Source: Amycolatopsis camponoti (GTDB lineage Bacteria; Actinomycetota; Actinomycetes; Mycobacteriales; Pseudonocardiaceae). Taken from it: a DNA stretch of 64,000 bases. Under the pieces are notes generated by a model. That model saw only the letters and a list, made by a program, of their open reading frames with translations. It did not search any database and had not been told where the DNA came from. The stretch spans positions 62,001 to 126,000 of the forward strand of contig NZ_CABVGP010000004.1 of assembly GCF_902497555.1 (NCBI RefSeq), given 5' to 3'. Positions 33,717 to 43,979 of this stretch are shown here, piece by piece. Positions within the stretch are counted from its first letter, which is position 1. Every line of letters begins with the position of its first letter. Position numbers and translations under genes: made by a program.

Positions 33717-33747
33717 TGCCCGGGCCGGAAATTTTCCGGCCCGGGCA
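33717..33747. repeat. 31-bp near-perfect palindrome with one-base centre
   Basis: 33717-33731 is the exact inverse complement of 33733-33747. It lies about 40 bp before the DUF4262 gene and could be a cruciform, a terminator of the opposite strand or a repressor site. Confidence 0.7.
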
Positions 33748-33784
33748 CTGGGCTCTCGCGGAGTCGTCAGGCAGAATGTGCGCC

Positions 33785-34327
33785 GTGACCTCGACGACCC
33801 CCGCCACCTCCGCCGACCTCGCCGCCGATCTGACGGAGGAAGAACAGCGCCTGGTCGCCTGGATCGAGGGGCAGGCCAAGGAACGCGGCAACGCGGTCAT
33901 CACGGTCGCGGGCGACGACGAGGGCGCCGGCTACTGCTTCACCGCCTGCGCGTGGGCGCTGCACAACGTGCCCGAGGCCGTCGTGGTCGGGCTGCCCGAC
34001 CAGATGGGCTCCGTCCTGCTCGACGCCTACGTCGACCGCGCGGCCAACGGCGAGATCTTCGAGGTCGGCAAGCGCTACGACGACTTCTTCGAAGGCGTCC
34101 CGGTCGTCCTCGAGCGCGTGCACAAGGGGCACTACCCCGAGTACTTCGGCACGGCGTTCCTCATCTACCCCGACGGCGACTTCCCGGCGCTGCAGCTGAT
34201 CGTCGCGACGCCGGAGGGCAAGTTCCCGTGGCACCCGGACGCCCCCGAGGGCTTCGCCAGGTGGCAGCTGGTGCTCACCGGCAGCGGCGACCCCGAAAGC
34301 TGGACCCCCGGCGTCGACGGCCCCTAG
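33785..34327 (+). CDS. DUF4262 domain protein
   Basis: 180 residues. After an N-terminal region come G-N-A-V-I-T-V-A-G-D-D-E-G-A-G-Y-C-F-T (given in part), L-P-D-Q-M-G-S-V-L-L-D, and F-P-W-H-P-D-A-P-E-G-F, the pattern of DUF4262, a family of unknown role. GTG 33785 was chosen because CAGAAT at 33772-33777 is a fair -10 box seven bases upstream, suggesting a leaderless start; ATG 33776 in the same frame is the alternative. It overlaps the convergent cupin gene by four bases. Confidence 0.72.
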   Translation: MTSTTPATSADLAADLTEEEQRLVAWIEGQAKERGNAVITVAGDDEGAGYCFTACAWALHNVPEAVVVGLPDQMGSVLLDAYVDRAANGEIFEVGKRYDDFFEGVPVVLERVHKGHYPEYFGTAFLIYPDGDFPALQLIVATPEGKFPWHPDAPEGFARWQLVLTGSGDPESWTPGVDGP

Positions 34328-34773
34328 AACTTCCGCAGGTCGGCGGCCGCTTCCGGGTAGCGCGAGGCAAGCTCCGAGGCGGGCGCGAACTCCACGCAGC
34401 CGTCCGTGTAGGGCGGCACCACGACCGTGCCCAGCAGGCTCCACGCACCGAGGGTGACCGTGGCCTGCCAGGTCCCCGCGGGCACGACGACCTGTGGCCG
34501 CTCGCCGGCCGCGACGTCCGTGCCGAGCACCGGCCGCTCGACCGAGCCGTCCGGGTGCAGCAGGAGCATCGCGGCGGGCGCGCCCGCGTGGTGGGCGTAG
34601 ACCTCGACGCGGTCCAGCCGGTGCGGCGCCGAGAACTCCGGCGCGACGAGCAGATAGTAGATCGCGGACCCGGTCTCGGAGCGCCAGCTCTGCGCCCACC
34701 GCCCGCCTTCGACGGGGAGCGGCTCGAGGCCCAGGTGGGTGACGAAATCCGACGGCTCCGGCATGTCACCCAT
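34324..34773 (-). CDS. Cupin-like protein of the DUF985 family
   Basis: 149 residues (ATG 34764 would shorten it by three). Y-Y-L-L-V-A-P near 40, H-R-L-D-R-V-E-V-Y-A-H-H-A-G-A-P-A near 51, and V-V-V-P-A-G-T-W-Q-A. This single-domain cupin family binds metals or small ligands; the function is not established. It is convergent with the DUF4262 gene and 65 bp from ruvC on the other side. Confidence 0.82.
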   Translation of the reverse strand: MGDMPEPSDFVTHLGLEPLPVEGGRWAQSWRSETGSAIYYLLVAPEFSAPHRLDRVEVYAHHAGAPAAMLLLHPDGSVERPVLGTDVAAGERPQVVVPAGTWQATVTLGAWSLLGTVVVPPYTDGCVEFAPASELASRYPEAAADLRKF

Positions 34774-34838
34774 CCTGCCGCAGGTGCGCCCAGTAGCCTG
34801 CTAGCTCGAACTGGTGTTCGCGGCGGGAGGGAAAACGG

Positions 34839-35456
34839 GTGCGGGTGCTCGGGGTCGACCCCGGTCTGACCAGGTGCGGCCTGGGGGTGGTCGACGGCGG
34901 CAAGGGCCGCGCGGTCCGCTGCGTCGCCGTCGGCGTCGTGCGGACGCCGCCCGACGCGGATCTGGCGCACCGGCTGCTCGGCATCTCCGACGAGGTCGAG
35001 CGGTGGATGGACAAGTACCGGCCGGAGGCCGTCGCGGTCGAGCGCGTCTTCGCCCAGCACAACGTCCGGACGGCGATGGGCACCGCGCAGGCGGGCGGGG
35101 TCGTCGCGCTGGCCGCCGCGCGCCGGGGACTGCCCGTCGTCTTCCACACGCCGAGCGAGGTGAAGGCCGCGGTCAGCGGGTCGGGCCGGGCGGACAAGGC
35201 GCAGGTCACCGCCATGGTGATGCGCCTGCTCAACCTCGAGGTCGCCCCGCACCCCGCCGACGCCGCGGACGCTCTCGCGCTGGCCATCTGCCACCTCTGG
35301 CGCGAGCCGATGCGCGCCCGGCTCGCCGAAGCCGAGGCGCGCGCGGCCGAGATGGCCCGCACCCACAAGGCCCGCCTGGCCGCGGCCGCGAAGCAGGCTT
35401 CGGCGAACAAGCAAGCCACGATGACCAAGACGAAGAAGCCTGGAGCAGCACGATGA
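34839..35456 (+). CDS. ruvC: Holliday junction endonuclease RuvC
   Basis: 205 residues. First catalytic aspartate in V-L-G-V-D7-P-G-L-T-R-C-G, a glutamate in A-V-A-V-E-R-V-F, and D-A-A-D-A-L-A-L-A near 145. It cuts four-way DNA junctions as a dimer together with RuvAB. The tail after 165 is longer than in E. coli and rich in Ala/Lys. Start GTG 34839. Four-base ATGA overlap with ruvA. Confidence 0.97.
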   Translation: MRVLGVDPGLTRCGLGVVDGGKGRAVRCVAVGVVRTPPDADLAHRLLGISDEVERWMDKYRPEAVAVERVFAQHNVRTAMGTAQAGGVVALAAARRGLPVVFHTPSEVKAAVSGSGRADKAQVTAMVMRLLNLEVAPHPADAADALALAICHLWREPMRARLAEAEARAAEMARTHKARLAAAAKQASANKQATMTKTKKPGAAR

Positions 35457-36046
35457 TCTCGTCGGTACGCGGGGAAGTCCTTTCGGTCGCTTTGGACCAC
35501 GTCGTGGTCGAGGTCGGCGGAGTGGGCTTCGCCGTGCAGGCCACCCCGGCGACGCTGGCCACGCTGCGCCGCGGTGAGGAGGTGCGGCTGCACACCGCGC
35601 TGGTCGTGCGCGAGGACTCGCTGACGCTGTTCGGGTTCGCCGACGCCGACGCGCGGGAGCTGTTCGGCCTGCTGCAGACGGTGTCCGGGATCGGGCCGCG
35701 GCTCGCGCTCGCCACCCTCGCCGTGCTCGACCCGGACAAGCTGCGGGGCGCGCTGGTCGAAGGCAACATCACCGTGCTCACCTCGGTGCCCGGCATCGGC
35801 CGCAAGGGCGCCGAGCGGCTCACCCTCGAGCTGCGCGACAAGGTCACCGCGCTCGGCTCCGGCGACGCGCCGTCGGTCACCGCGCCCGGCGCGCTGCGGG
35901 CCGAGGTCGTCGAAGCGCTGGCCGGGCTCGGGTTCCCGGCCAAGCAGGCCGAGCAGGCCGTCGACAAGGTCCTCGCCGACGGTGACGGCCACACGACGGC
36001 GAGCGTGCTGCGGGCTTCGCTGGCCACCCTCGGCCGGAAGCGGTAG
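35453..36046 (+). CDS. ruvA: Holliday junction helicase subunit RuvA
   Basis: 197 residues: OB-fold domain starting M-I-S-S-V-R-G-E-V, helix-hairpin-helix motifs S-G-I-G-P-R-L-A and [11 protein letters not shown], and the C-terminal domain that contacts RuvB. It binds junction DNA as a tetramer. Coupled to ruvC and eight bases ahead of ruvB. Confidence 0.97.
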   Translation: MISSVRGEVLSVALDHVVVEVGGVGFAVQATPATLATLRRGEEVRLHTALVVREDSLTLFGFADADARELFGLLQTVSGIGPRLALATLAVLDPDKLRGALVEGNITVLTSVPGIGRKGAERLTLELRDKVTALGSGDAPSVTAPGALRAEVVEALAGLGFPAKQAEQAVDKVLADGDGHTTASVLRASLATLGRKR

Positions 36047-36054
36047 GCGCGGCC

Positions 36055-37122
36055 GTGGAGTATGAAGCCGTGGAGGAAGACGAAGCCCTCTCGGCGTGGG
36101 CCCAGACCGGCGACGGGGACGTCGAAGGCACGCTGCGGCCCCGCAAGCTCGACGAGTTCGTCGGCCAGCCGCGCGTGCGCGAGCAGCTGGAGCTGGTGCT
36201 GGAGAGCGCGCGCCGCCGCGGCGTGCCGCCCGACCACGTCCTGCTGTCCGGGCCGCCGGGGCTCGGCAAGACGTCGATGGCGATGATCGTCGCCGCCGAG
36301 CTGGGCGCGGCCATCCGGATCACCTCCGGCCCGGCGCTCGAACGGGCCGGCGACCTCGCCGCGATGCTGTCCAACCTCGCGCCCGGCGACGTCCTGTTCA
36401 TCGACGAGATCCACCGGATCGCCCGCCCCGCCGAGGAGATGCTCTACCTGGCGATGGAGGACTTCCGGGTCGACGTCGTCGTCGGCAAGGGGCCGGGCGC
36501 GACCAGCATCCCGCTGGAGATCGCGCCGTTCACGCTGGTCGGGGCGACCACGCGCTCGGGATCGCTGACCGGGCCGCTGCGCGACCGGTTCGGCTTCACC
36601 GGCCAGATGGAGTTCTACACCGACACCGAGCTGGAGCTGGTCGTCCGCCGCGCCGCGACGATCCTCGACATCCCGATCGACCGCGACGGCTGCCAGGAGA
36701 TCGCCGGCCGCTCGCGCGGCACGCCCCGGATCGCGAACCGGCTGCTGCGGCGCGTCCGCGACTACGCCGAGGTCCGCGCGGACGGCAAGGTGACGGTCGA
36801 GGTCGCCCGCGCCGCGCTGGCCGTCTACGACGTCGACGAGCTGGGCCTCGACCGGCTCGACCGGGCCGTGCTCACCGCGCTGACCAGGTCGTTCGGCGGC
36901 GGGCCGGTCGGCATCTCGACATTGGCGGTCGCGGTGGGGGAGGAAGCGACCACGGTGGAAGAGGTGTGCGAGCCCTACCTGGTGCGCGCCGGTATGCTCG
37001 CCCGCACCCCGCGGGGCCGGGTCGCCACGGCGGCAGCCTGGGAGCACCTCGGCATGGTGCCGCCCGCCGACCACCCGGGGCGCCCCGACCCGGGCGGGCT
37101 CTCGCCGTTCGAGCAGGACTGA
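36055..37122 (+). CDS. ruvB: Holliday junction branch migration ATPase RuvB
   Basis: 355 residues. [12 protein letters not shown], Walker [10 protein letters not shown] near residue 66, Walker B D-E-I-H-R near 116, sensor 1 G-A-T-T-R-S-G and arginine finger region L-R-D-R-F-G, then the winged helix with [10 protein letters not shown]. Hexameric motor of branch migration. Start GTG 36055. Last gene of ruvCAB, 120 bp before yajC. Confidence 0.98.
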   Translation: MEYEAVEEDEALSAWAQTGDGDVEGTLRPRKLDEFVGQPRVREQLELVLESARRRGVPPDHVLLSGPPGLGKTSMAMIVAAELGAAIRITSGPALERAGDLAAMLSNLAPGDVLFIDEIHRIARPAEEMLYLAMEDFRVDVVVGKGPGATSIPLEIAPFTLVGATTRSGSLTGPLRDRFGFTGQMEFYTDTELELVVRRAATILDIPIDRDGCQEIAGRSRGTPRIANRLLRRVRDYAEVRADGKVTVEVARAALAVYDVDELGLDRLDRAVLTALTRSFGGGPVGISTLAVAVGEEATTVEEVCEPYLVRAGMLARTPRGRVATAAAWEHLGMVPPADHPGRPDPGGLSPFEQD

Positions 37123-37242
37123 GCGGCCGGAACCGGCGGGTGGGTGCTGGCGTCCGCGCTGGTACCTGGCACACTTGACAGGAGCACATACCCAAAAACC
37201 GGACATTTCGGCTGGGCCCGAGAGTCCGTCGAACGGAGAATC

Positions 37243-37650
37243 ATGCAACAGCTATTGCTGCCCCTGCTGCTCGTGCTCGTCCTCGCCGTGCCGCTGGTGA
37301 TGAGCACGCGCAAGCAGAAGAAGCAGCAGGCCGCGCAGCAGGACCTGCAGAGCAGCCTGTCGGCCGGTGACCGCGTGATGACCACGTCGGGTCTTTACGG
37401 CACCGTCGCCGACGCCTCCGGCGACAACACGATCGACATCGAGATCGCCCCCGGCGTCGTCACCACCTGGCTGCGGCTCGCGGTCCGCGAGAAGGTCGAG
37501 CCGGTCGTCGAGACCGAAGAGGACTCCGCCGACGAGGTCGTCGAAGCGCCCGCCGAGGAGTCGATCATCGAGTCGGGCTCGGGCATCAAGGACGACGAGC
37601 CGCAGACCACCGCTCAGGTGGCGCCGCCGTTGGAGCACGGCAAGAAGTAA
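37243..37650 (+). CDS. yajC: Preprotein translocase accessory subunit YajC
   Basis: 135 residues. One N-terminal membrane helix (3-20), then T-R-K-Q-K-K-Q-Q, S-A-G-D-R-V-M-T-T-S-G-L-Y-G-T-V and I-E-I-A-P-G-V-V as in all YajC proteins; a long acidic tail after 90. It associates with SecDF at the membrane. Start ATG 37243 with GGAG nine bases upstream. Confidence 0.95.
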   Translation: MQQLLLPLLLVLVLAVPLVMSTRKQKKQQAAQQDLQSSLSAGDRVMTTSGLYGTVADASGDNTIDIEIAPGVVTTWLRLAVREKVEPVVETEEDSADEVVEAPAEESIIESGSGIKDDEPQTTAQVAPPLEHGKK

Positions 37651-37868
37651 CCCCCGCGGCACCCTGGGCTGGCCGCGGAAACGCCCGACGAAAGTCGGTG
37701 TGGCCTCGCACGCCGGGCTCACGCAGCACCGAGTAGTGTCTCGGTGCTGCGTGCGTGTCCGCCGTCATACCCGTGCCCGGGAGTGAATCGCACACAGTCC
37801 CTCCCGGTAACCCTCCGGGCGGGCACCGCAACTTTGGGGTCCACCCCGTCCGAGGAGACCGAAGCACC

Positions 37869-39680
37869 GTGGCAGCTTCAGCCGGGCATCTCCGCCCGGG
37901 ACGCTATCTCGCCCTGTTCGCCTTGATCGTGATCGTGCTGTACGCGCTGGTGTTCCTCACCGGCAACCACAAGCCGACCCCGAAGCTGGGCATCGACCTG
38001 CAGGGCGGCACCCGCGTCACGCTCACCGCCCGCACCCCCGACGGCGGTCAGCCGACCCGGGAGTCCCTGAACCAGGCCCGCCAGATCATCGAACGGCGCG
38101 TCAACGGGATCGGCGTCGGCGGTACCGAGGTCCTCCTGGACGGCAACAACGTCGTCATCACCGTCCCCGGCGAGCAGGGCGACCAGGCGAAGAACCTGGG
38201 CAAGACCGCGAAGCTGGGCTTCCGGAAGGTCGTCGCGAACGCGACGCAGCCGGTCGTGCCGCCGCAGGCCACGCCGCCGCCGGCCACCGGCGCGCCGACG
38301 GGGACACCGACGGGGGCCCCGAGCAGCTCGGCCCCGCCGTCCTCCGGCGCTCCGAAGGCCAGCTCCAGCGCCCCGCCGTCGAGCCCGGCCGCCGGTGGTG
38401 GCGGTGCCCCCGCCGCGGCGCCCGCGCAGCAGCAGAGCACCACGCCGGCCCCGCCGACCAGCAGCACCACGCCGCCGCCCGCGTCGAGCCAGGCTCCCGC
38501 ACCGTCGGACGGCTCGGTGGACGCGGAGACGGCGAAGGAGATCCAGGCCGCGAAGGCGCTGCGCCAGGACCCGAAGCTGATCGGCGCCGACGGCCAGCCG
38601 AACCAGGAGCTCGTCACGAAGGCGATGGCGGCGCTGACCTGCGCGCCCAACGCCAAGGACCCCCTCGAGGGCAACGACGACCCGAAGCTGCCGCTGGTCG
38701 CCTGCGGTGACCACGACACGTACAAGTACCTGCTGGAGCCGGAGTTCCTGCCGGGCACCGAGATCGCCGACGCGAACTCGGCCTACGACTCGCAGCGCGG
38801 CCAGTGGACGGTGAACCTCAGCTTCAAGAGCGAGGGCACCAAGATCTGGGCCGACTTCACGTCGAAGAACGTCAACCAGCAGGCCGCGTTCGTCCTCGAC
38901 ACGCAGGTCGTGTCCGCGCCGAACATCCAGGTCGCGATCCTCGACGGCAACACCCAGATCACCGGCAAGTTCACGCAGTCCGAGGCGAAGGACCTCTCGG
39001 ACATCCTGAAGTACGGCTCGCTGCCGCTGTCGTTCGCTTCCTCGGACGCGACCACGGTGTCGGCGACCCTCGGCCTGGCCTCGCTGCAGGCCGGCCTGAT
39101 CGCCGGCGGCATCGGCCTGCTGGTGGTCTTCATCTACTGCCTGTTCTACTACCGGCTGCTCGGCGTGCTGACCATCCTGTCGCTGGTCCTGTCCGGCGCG
39201 CTGGTGTTCGCGGTGCTGGTGCTGCTCGGCCGCTGGATCGGCTACACGCTGGACCTCGCGGGCATCGCCGGCCTGATCATCGCCATCGGGATCACGGCGG
39301 ACTCGTTCGTCATCTACTTCGAACGACTCAAAGACGAGATCCGGGAGGGCCGGACGTTCCGGTCCGCGGTGCCACGCGGCTGGGTCCGCGCCCGGCGCAC
39401 CATCCTGGCCTCCGACGGCGTGAGCTTCCTGGCCGCCGCCATCCTGTACATCATCGCGGTTGGCGACGTGCAGGGCTTCGCGTTCACCCTCGGCATGTCC
39501 ACGGTGCTCGACCTCGTCGTCGTGTACCTGGTGACGCACCCGCTGGTGGCCATCGTGTCCACGTCGAAATCGACGTTCCTGTCCAATCCGAAGAACCTGG
39601 GGCTCGGCGCCGTGCAGCAAGTGGGTTCGCAGCGTAAGAAGTCGACCACGGTCGGCCGCGCGAACGTGAAGGAGGCCTGA
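37869..39680 (+). CDS. secD: Protein translocase subunit SecD with Pro/Ser-rich insert
   Basis: 603 residues. One N-terminal membrane helix (13-33), L-G-I-D-L-Q-G-G-T-R-V near 45, periplasmic P1 domain, and five C-terminal membrane helices with G-I-A-G-L-I-I-A-I-G-I-T-A-D-S-F-V (given in part) and F-E-R-L-K-D-E. With SecF it uses proton movement to pull exported proteins outside. Between residues about 129 and 220 is a Pro/Ala/Ser/Thr-rich low-complexity insert, a feature of several actinobacterial SecD proteins but long here. Start GTG 37869; a longer upstream frame has no support. Confidence 0.97.
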   Translation: MAASAGHLRPGRYLALFALIVIVLYALVFLTGNHKPTPKLGIDLQGGTRVTLTARTPDGGQPTRESLNQARQIIERRVNGIGVGGTEVLLDGNNVVITVPGEQGDQAKNLGKTAKLGFRKVVANATQPVVPPQATPPPATGAPTGTPTGAPSSSAPPSSGAPKASSSAPPSSPAAGGGGAPAAAPAQQQSTTPAPPTSSTTPPPASSQAPAPSDGSVDAETAKEIQAAKALRQDPKLIGADGQPNQELVTKAMAALTCAPNAKDPLEGNDDPKLPLVACGDHDTYKYLLEPEFLPGTEIADANSAYDSQRGQWTVNLSFKSEGTKIWADFTSKNVNQQAAFVLDTQVVSAPNIQVAILDGNTQITGKFTQSEAKDLSDILKYGSLPLSFASSDATTVSATLGLASLQAGLIAGGIGLLVVFIYCLFYYRLLGVLTILSLVLSGALVFAVLVLLGRWIGYTLDLAGIAGLIIAIGITADSFVIYFERLKDEIREGRTFRSAVPRGWVRARRTILASDGVSFLAAAILYIIAVGDVQGFAFTLGMSTVLDLVVVYLVTHPLVAIVSTSKSTFLSNPKNLGLGAVQQVGSQRKKSTTVGRANVKEA

Positions 39681-39681
39681 C

Positions 39682-40911
39682 GTGGGGGTCGAAGAACTGG
39701 GCACGGACGCCGACGGCGACGCCAAGGTGGCGGCCAAGCCCGGCAAGAAGGAAAGCATCTTCCACCGGCTCTACGTCGGCACGGGTGCGTTCGACGTCGT
39801 CGGCAAGCGCAAGCGCTGGTACCTCTTCTTCGGTGCGCTGGTGCTGGTGTGCCTCGCGTCGATGGTCTTCCGCGGCTTCAACATCGGCATCGAGTTCGAG
39901 GGCGGCACGCAGATCCAGATGCCCGCCACCGGCGTCCACGGCGTGATCAGCGAGGACCAGGCCAAGGAGTCGTTCCAGAAGGCCCTCGGCCGCCCGGCCG
40001 CCGAGACGCAGAAGGTCGGCAGCGGCGCGTCGTCGACGATCCAGATCCGCACCGACACGCTGGACGCGGCCGACGTCGCGAAGGTCAAGCAGGGCCTGTT
40101 CCAGGACCTGGGCCCGATCGGCAGCAACAAGCAGCCGAGCGTGCAGGCCATCAGTGACAGCGCGGTGAGCGCGTCGTGGGGCGGGGAGATCTCGCAGAAG
40201 GCACTGCTCGCGCTCGCGGTGTTCCTCGTCGCGGTCGTCATCTTCCTGGCGATCTACTTCGACCCGCGGATGGCCGTGGCGGCGCTGGTTTCGCTGCTGC
40301 ACGACATCCTGGTCACCGCCGGCGTGTACTCGCTGGTCGGCTTCGAGGTCACCCCGGCGACCGTGATCGGCCTGCTGACGATCCTCGGGTTCTCGCTGTA
40401 CGACACGGTGGTGGTGTTCGACAAGGTCCGCGAGAACACGCGCGGCCTGCTCGGCCTGACCCGTCGCACGTACGCCGAAGCGGCGAACCTGGCGCTGAAC
40501 CAGACCCTGATGCGGTCGTTCAACACGGCGTTCATCGCGCTGTTGCCGATCCTGGGCCTGCTGATCGTCGGGTACGTCCTGCTCGGCTCGGGCACGCTGC
40601 AGGACCTGGCGCTGGTGCAGCTGACCGGCACCCTGGTCGGCGTCCTGTCGTCGGTGGCCTTGGCGACGCCGCTGCTGGTCGACTTCAAGATGCGCGACCC
40701 GAAGTACGCACAGCAGGCCGAGCGCGTTCGCCAGCGTCGCGTCACCCAGGAGCGCAAGGCGGCCGCGGGCGAGGACTTCGACGCCTCGGACGACGACGCC
40801 CTGGCGAAGGAGCTGCGCAAGGAAAAGGCGTACGCGGCCGCGGCCAGCGTCCCCGCCCGGATCCAGAAGCAGCGCCCGTCCGGCAAGCCCGCGGGCAAGC
40901 GGAAGCGCTGA
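39682..40911 (+). CDS. secF: Protein translocase subunit SecF
   Basis: 409 residues. Membrane helix near 46-63, F-R-G-F-N-I-G-I-E-F-E-G-G-T-Q-I near 70, five helices in the second half with L-G-F-S-L-Y-D-T-V-V-V-F-D-K-V-R-E-N, and a long basic tail rich in Lys and Arg. Works with SecD and YajC. Start GTG 39682, one base after the secD stop; apt starts one base after secF. Confidence 0.97.
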   Translation: MGVEELGTDADGDAKVAAKPGKKESIFHRLYVGTGAFDVVGKRKRWYLFFGALVLVCLASMVFRGFNIGIEFEGGTQIQMPATGVHGVISEDQAKESFQKALGRPAAETQKVGSGASSTIQIRTDTLDAADVAKVKQGLFQDLGPIGSNKQPSVQAISDSAVSASWGGEISQKALLALAVFLVAVVIFLAIYFDPRMAVAALVSLLHDILVTAGVYSLVGFEVTPATVIGLLTILGFSLYDTVVVFDKVRENTRGLLGLTRRTYAEAANLALNQTLMRSFNTAFIALLPILGLLIVGYVLLGSGTLQDLALVQLTGTLVGVLSSVALATPLLVDFKMRDPKYAQQAERVRQRRVTQERKAAAGEDFDASDDDALAKELRKEKAYAAAASVPARIQKQRPSGKPAGKRKR

Positions 40912-40912
40912 C

Positions 40913-41431
40913 GTGCACCTGGACGACGCCCTCGGCCTGATCGCCGAGGTGCCGGACTTCCCCGAGCCCGGCGTGCTGTTCCGCGACCTGAGCCCGCTGT
41001 TCGCGGACGCGGGCGCGTTCAAGGCGGTGACCGACGCGCTGGCGGGCACCCTCGACGATGGCGTCGAGGCGCTCGCCGGCGTGGAGGCTCGCGGGTTCCT
41101 CCTCGCCGCGGCCGTCGGGTACGCCCGCGGCCTCGGCGTGGTGCTGATCCGCAAGCCCGGCAAGCTCCCGCAGGTGGCGGGCCGGGTGGACTACGCGCTG
41201 GAGTACGGCACGGCGACGGTCGAGCTCCCGGCGGGCGTGGTCCGGCCGGGCCAGCGCATCGCGATCCTCGACGACGTCCTGGCGACGGGCGGCACGGTCG
41301 CGGCGACGGGCAAGCTCCTGGAGGACGCGGGAGCCGTCGTCGACAGCGTGTCGGTGGTCCTGGAACTGGCGGCGCTGCGAGGCCGTGACGTGCTGGCGAA
41401 CCGGAAGATCCACTCACTCCAGGTCTGCTGA
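40913..41431 (+). CDS. apt: Adenine phosphoribosyltransferase
   Basis: 172 residues. V-P-D-F-P-E-P-G-V-L-F-R-D at the N-terminus, V-E-A-R-G-F-L-L-A-A, and the PRPP-binding I-A-I-L-D-D-V-L-A-T-G-G-T near 118. It makes AMP from adenine and PRPP. The position between secF and rel is the same as in mycobacteria. Start GTG 40913. Confidence 0.96.
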   Translation: MHLDDALGLIAEVPDFPEPGVLFRDLSPLFADAGAFKAVTDALAGTLDDGVEALAGVEARGFLLAAAVGYARGLGVVLIRKPGKLPQVAGRVDYALEYGTATVELPAGVVRPGQRIAILDDVLATGGTVAATGKLLEDAGAVVDSVSVVLELAALRGRDVLANRKIHSLQVC

Positions 41432-41446
41432 CCGGGTTTCCCTTCC

Positions 41447-41490
41447 TTGAGGGCACCGTCGTGACGCAAAAGTCACGACGGTGCCCTCAA
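41447..41490 (+). terminator. Terminator after apt
   Basis: A perfect 19-bp stem pairs 41447-41465 with 41472-41490 around the loop GCAAAA. It separates the sec-apt operon from rel. Confidence 0.92.
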
Positions 41491-41630
41491 GACTTCCAAC
41501 ACGCCGGGCGAATGGGTGAACCCGCTGGTCGGAGCCCTGACATCCCCCTGAACGGGCGCACCCGAGAGGGCCGCGAGGCGCAACGGCTACCCTGGTGGTT
41601 CGAAGGCCGCACGAGCAGCAGGAGGTGCGG

Positions 41631-43979
41631 GTGAGCCAGGAGCTCGACGCCGCGGTGCCCCCGAAAGAGGGCGCCCCGCAGAACGGGCAGGCGGCGGCCC
41701 AGCCGCCGAGGCCGAACGGTGCGGCGCCGAACCCGTCCGCGACCCGGCGGGTCCGGGCGCGTCTCGCCCGGCGGATCACCGCGCAGCGCGCCGCCCCGGT
41801 CAAGCAGGTCCTCGAACCTCTGGCCGTCATCCACCGCGAGCTCCACCCCAACGCCGACCTCGGGCTGCTGCAGCGCGCCTACGACGTCGCCGAGGAACTG
41901 CACCGGAACCAGCGGCGCAAGTCCGGCGACCCGTACATCACCCACCCGCTCGCCGTCGCGACCATCCTCGCCGAGCTGGGCATGGACACCACGACCCTCG
42001 TCGCCGCGCTGCTGCACGACACGGTCGAGGACACCGGCTACGCCGTCGAGAGCCTGAAGGCCGACTTCGGCGAGAAGGTCGCCGAGCTCGTCGACGGCGT
42101 CACGAAGCTGGACAAGGTCAAGCTCGGGACCTCCGCCGAGGCCGAGACCATCCGCAAGATGGTCATCGCGATGGCCAAGGACCCGCGGGTGCTGGTCATC
42201 AAGCTCGCCGACCGGCTGCACAACATGCGCACCATGCGCTTCCTGCCGCCGGAGAAGCAGGCCCGCAAGGCCCGCGAAACGCTCGAAGTGCTCGCCCCGC
42301 TCGCGCACCGGCTCGGCATGGCCACGGTCAAGTGGGAGCTCGAAGACCTCGCGTTCGCCATTCTGCAGCCCAAGAAGTACGACGAGATCGTGCGCCTGGT
42401 CGCCGACCGCGCGCCCTCGCGCGACATCTACCTGCGCTCGGTCATCACCGACCTGACCAGCAACCTCGTGTCGTCGCGGATCACCGCGAAGGTCGAGGGC
42501 CGGCCGAAGCACTATTACTCGATCCACCAGAAGATGATCGTCCGCGGCCGCGACCTGGACGACATCCACGACCTCGTCGGCGTGCGGATCCTGGTCGAGG
42601 ACGTCCGCGACTGCTACGCCGCCATGGGTGTCGTGCACGCCCTGTGGCAGCCGGTTCCCGGCCGCTTCAAGGACTACATCGCGCAGCCGCGGTTCGGCGT
42701 CTACCAGTCGTTGCACACCACGGTGATCGGCCCGGACGGCAAGCCCCTCGAGGTGCAGATCCGCACCTACGAGATGCACCGCACCGCCGAGTACGGCATC
42801 GCGGCGCACTGGCGCTACAAGGAAACCAAGGGCACGCACAACGGCAACGCCGTGGACGTCGACGAGATGGCGTGGATGCGCCAGCTCCTCGACTGGCAGC
42901 GCGAGGCGGCGGACCCGGGCGACTTCCTCGAGTCCCTGCGCTACGAGCTGGCCTCGCGCGAGATCTTCGTGTTCACGCCGAAGGGCGACGTGATCACGCT
43001 GCCGGTGGAGTCGACGCCGGTCGACTTCGCCTACGCCGTGCACACCGAGGTCGGGCACCGCTGCATCGGTGCCCGCGTCAACGGCCGCCTGGTCGCGCTG
43101 GAACGCAAGCTGGAGAACGGCGAAGTCGTCGAGATCTTCACCTCGAAGGCGGAGAACGCGGGGCCGTCGCGGGACTGGCTGCAGTTCGCCGGCTCGCCGA
43201 AGGCCCGCGCGAAGATCCGGCAGTGGTTCGCCAAGGAACGCCGCGACGAGGCGATCGAAGGCGGCAAGGAAGCCATCACCAAGGAGATCCGCAAGGTCGG
43301 CCTGCCGATCCAGCGGCTCGTGTCCGCGGAGTCGATGGGCGCCGTCGCCACCGAACTGCGCCACGCCGACATCTCGTCGCTGTACGCGGCGGTCGGCGAG
43401 GGCCACACCAGCGCGAAGCACGTCGTGCAGCGGCTGGTGGCGCTCATCGGCGGGGTCGACGCGGCGGAGGAGGAGCTCGCCGAGCGCGCGACGCCGTCCA
43501 CCGTCACCCGGCGCCGCGGCTCCAACGACGTCGGCGTGGTGGTCAAGGGCGCCAGCGACGTCTGGGCCAAGCTCGCCCGCTGCTGCACCCCGGTGCCGGG
43601 CGACGAGATCCTCGGCTTCGTGACCCGCGGCGGCGGCGTTTCGGTGCACCGCACCGACTGCACGAACGCGGGCGACCTGCAGTCCCAGCCCGAGCGGCTG
43701 GTCGAGGTCGAGTGGGCGCCGTCGGCGTCCTCGGTGTTCCTGGTGGCCATCCAGGTCGAGGCGCTCGACCGGCACCGGCTGCTCTCGGACGTGACCAAGG
43801 TGCTGGCCGACGAAAAGGTCAACATCCTCTCGGCGTCGGTGACGACCTCGCGCGACCGCGTCGCGGTCAGCCGGTTCTCGTTCGAGATGGGCGACCCGAA
43901 GCACCTCGGCCACGTCCTCAAGGTGGTCCGCGGCGTGGAAGGCGTCTACGACGTCTACCGCGTGACGTCGGCTTCTTAA
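41631..43979 (+). CDS. rel: Bifunctional (p)ppGpp synthetase/hydrolase Rel
   Basis: 782 residues. HD hydrolase domain with L-L-H129-D130-T-V-E-D, synthetase domain with R-F-K-D-Y-I-A-Q-P (the R-x-K-D form typical of bifunctional enzymes), Y-Q-S-L-H-T-T-V and E-Y-G-I-A-A-H-W, then TGS ([11 protein letters not shown]), a C-C-T-P-V-P-G-D zinc-finger-like part and a C-terminal ACT domain. It makes and degrades ppGpp in the stringent response. The N-terminal 45 residues are Pro/Ala-rich. Start GTG 41631 after AGGAGG. Its stop overlaps the convergent amidohydrolase by four bases. Confidence 0.97.
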   Translation: MSQELDAAVPPKEGAPQNGQAAAQPPRPNGAAPNPSATRRVRARLARRITAQRAAPVKQVLEPLAVIHRELHPNADLGLLQRAYDVAEELHRNQRRKSGDPYITHPLAVATILAELGMDTTTLVAALLHDTVEDTGYAVESLKADFGEKVAELVDGVTKLDKVKLGTSAEAETIRKMVIAMAKDPRVLVIKLADRLHNMRTMRFLPPEKQARKARETLEVLAPLAHRLGMATVKWELEDLAFAILQPKKYDEIVRLVADRAPSRDIYLRSVITDLTSNLVSSRITAKVEGRPKHYYSIHQKMIVRGRDLDDIHDLVGVRILVEDVRDCYAAMGVVHALWQPVPGRFKDYIAQPRFGVYQSLHTTVIGPDGKPLEVQIRTYEMHRTAEYGIAAHWRYKETKGTHNGNAVDVDEMAWMRQLLDWQREAADPGDFLESLRYELASREIFVFTPKGDVITLPVESTPVDFAYAVHTEVGHRCIGARVNGRLVALERKLENGEVVEIFTSKAENAGPSRDWLQFAGSPKARAKIRQWFAKERRDEAIEGGKEAITKEIRKVGLPIQRLVSAESMGAVATELRHADISSLYAAVGEGHTSAKHVVQRLVALIGGVDAAEEELAERATPSTVTRRRGSNDVGVVVKGASDVWAKLARCCTPVPGDEILGFVTRGGGVSVHRTDCTNAGDLQSQPERLVEVEWAPSASSVFLVAIQVEALDRHRLLSDVTKVLADEKVNILSASVTTSRDRVAVSRFSFEMGDPKHLGHVLKVVRGVEGVYDVYRVTSAS

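Noticed and set aside
37755..37868. Upstream extension of secD
   Set aside because: The added 38 residues do not fit the SecD N-terminus, which begins at GTG 37869 shortly before the first membrane helix.
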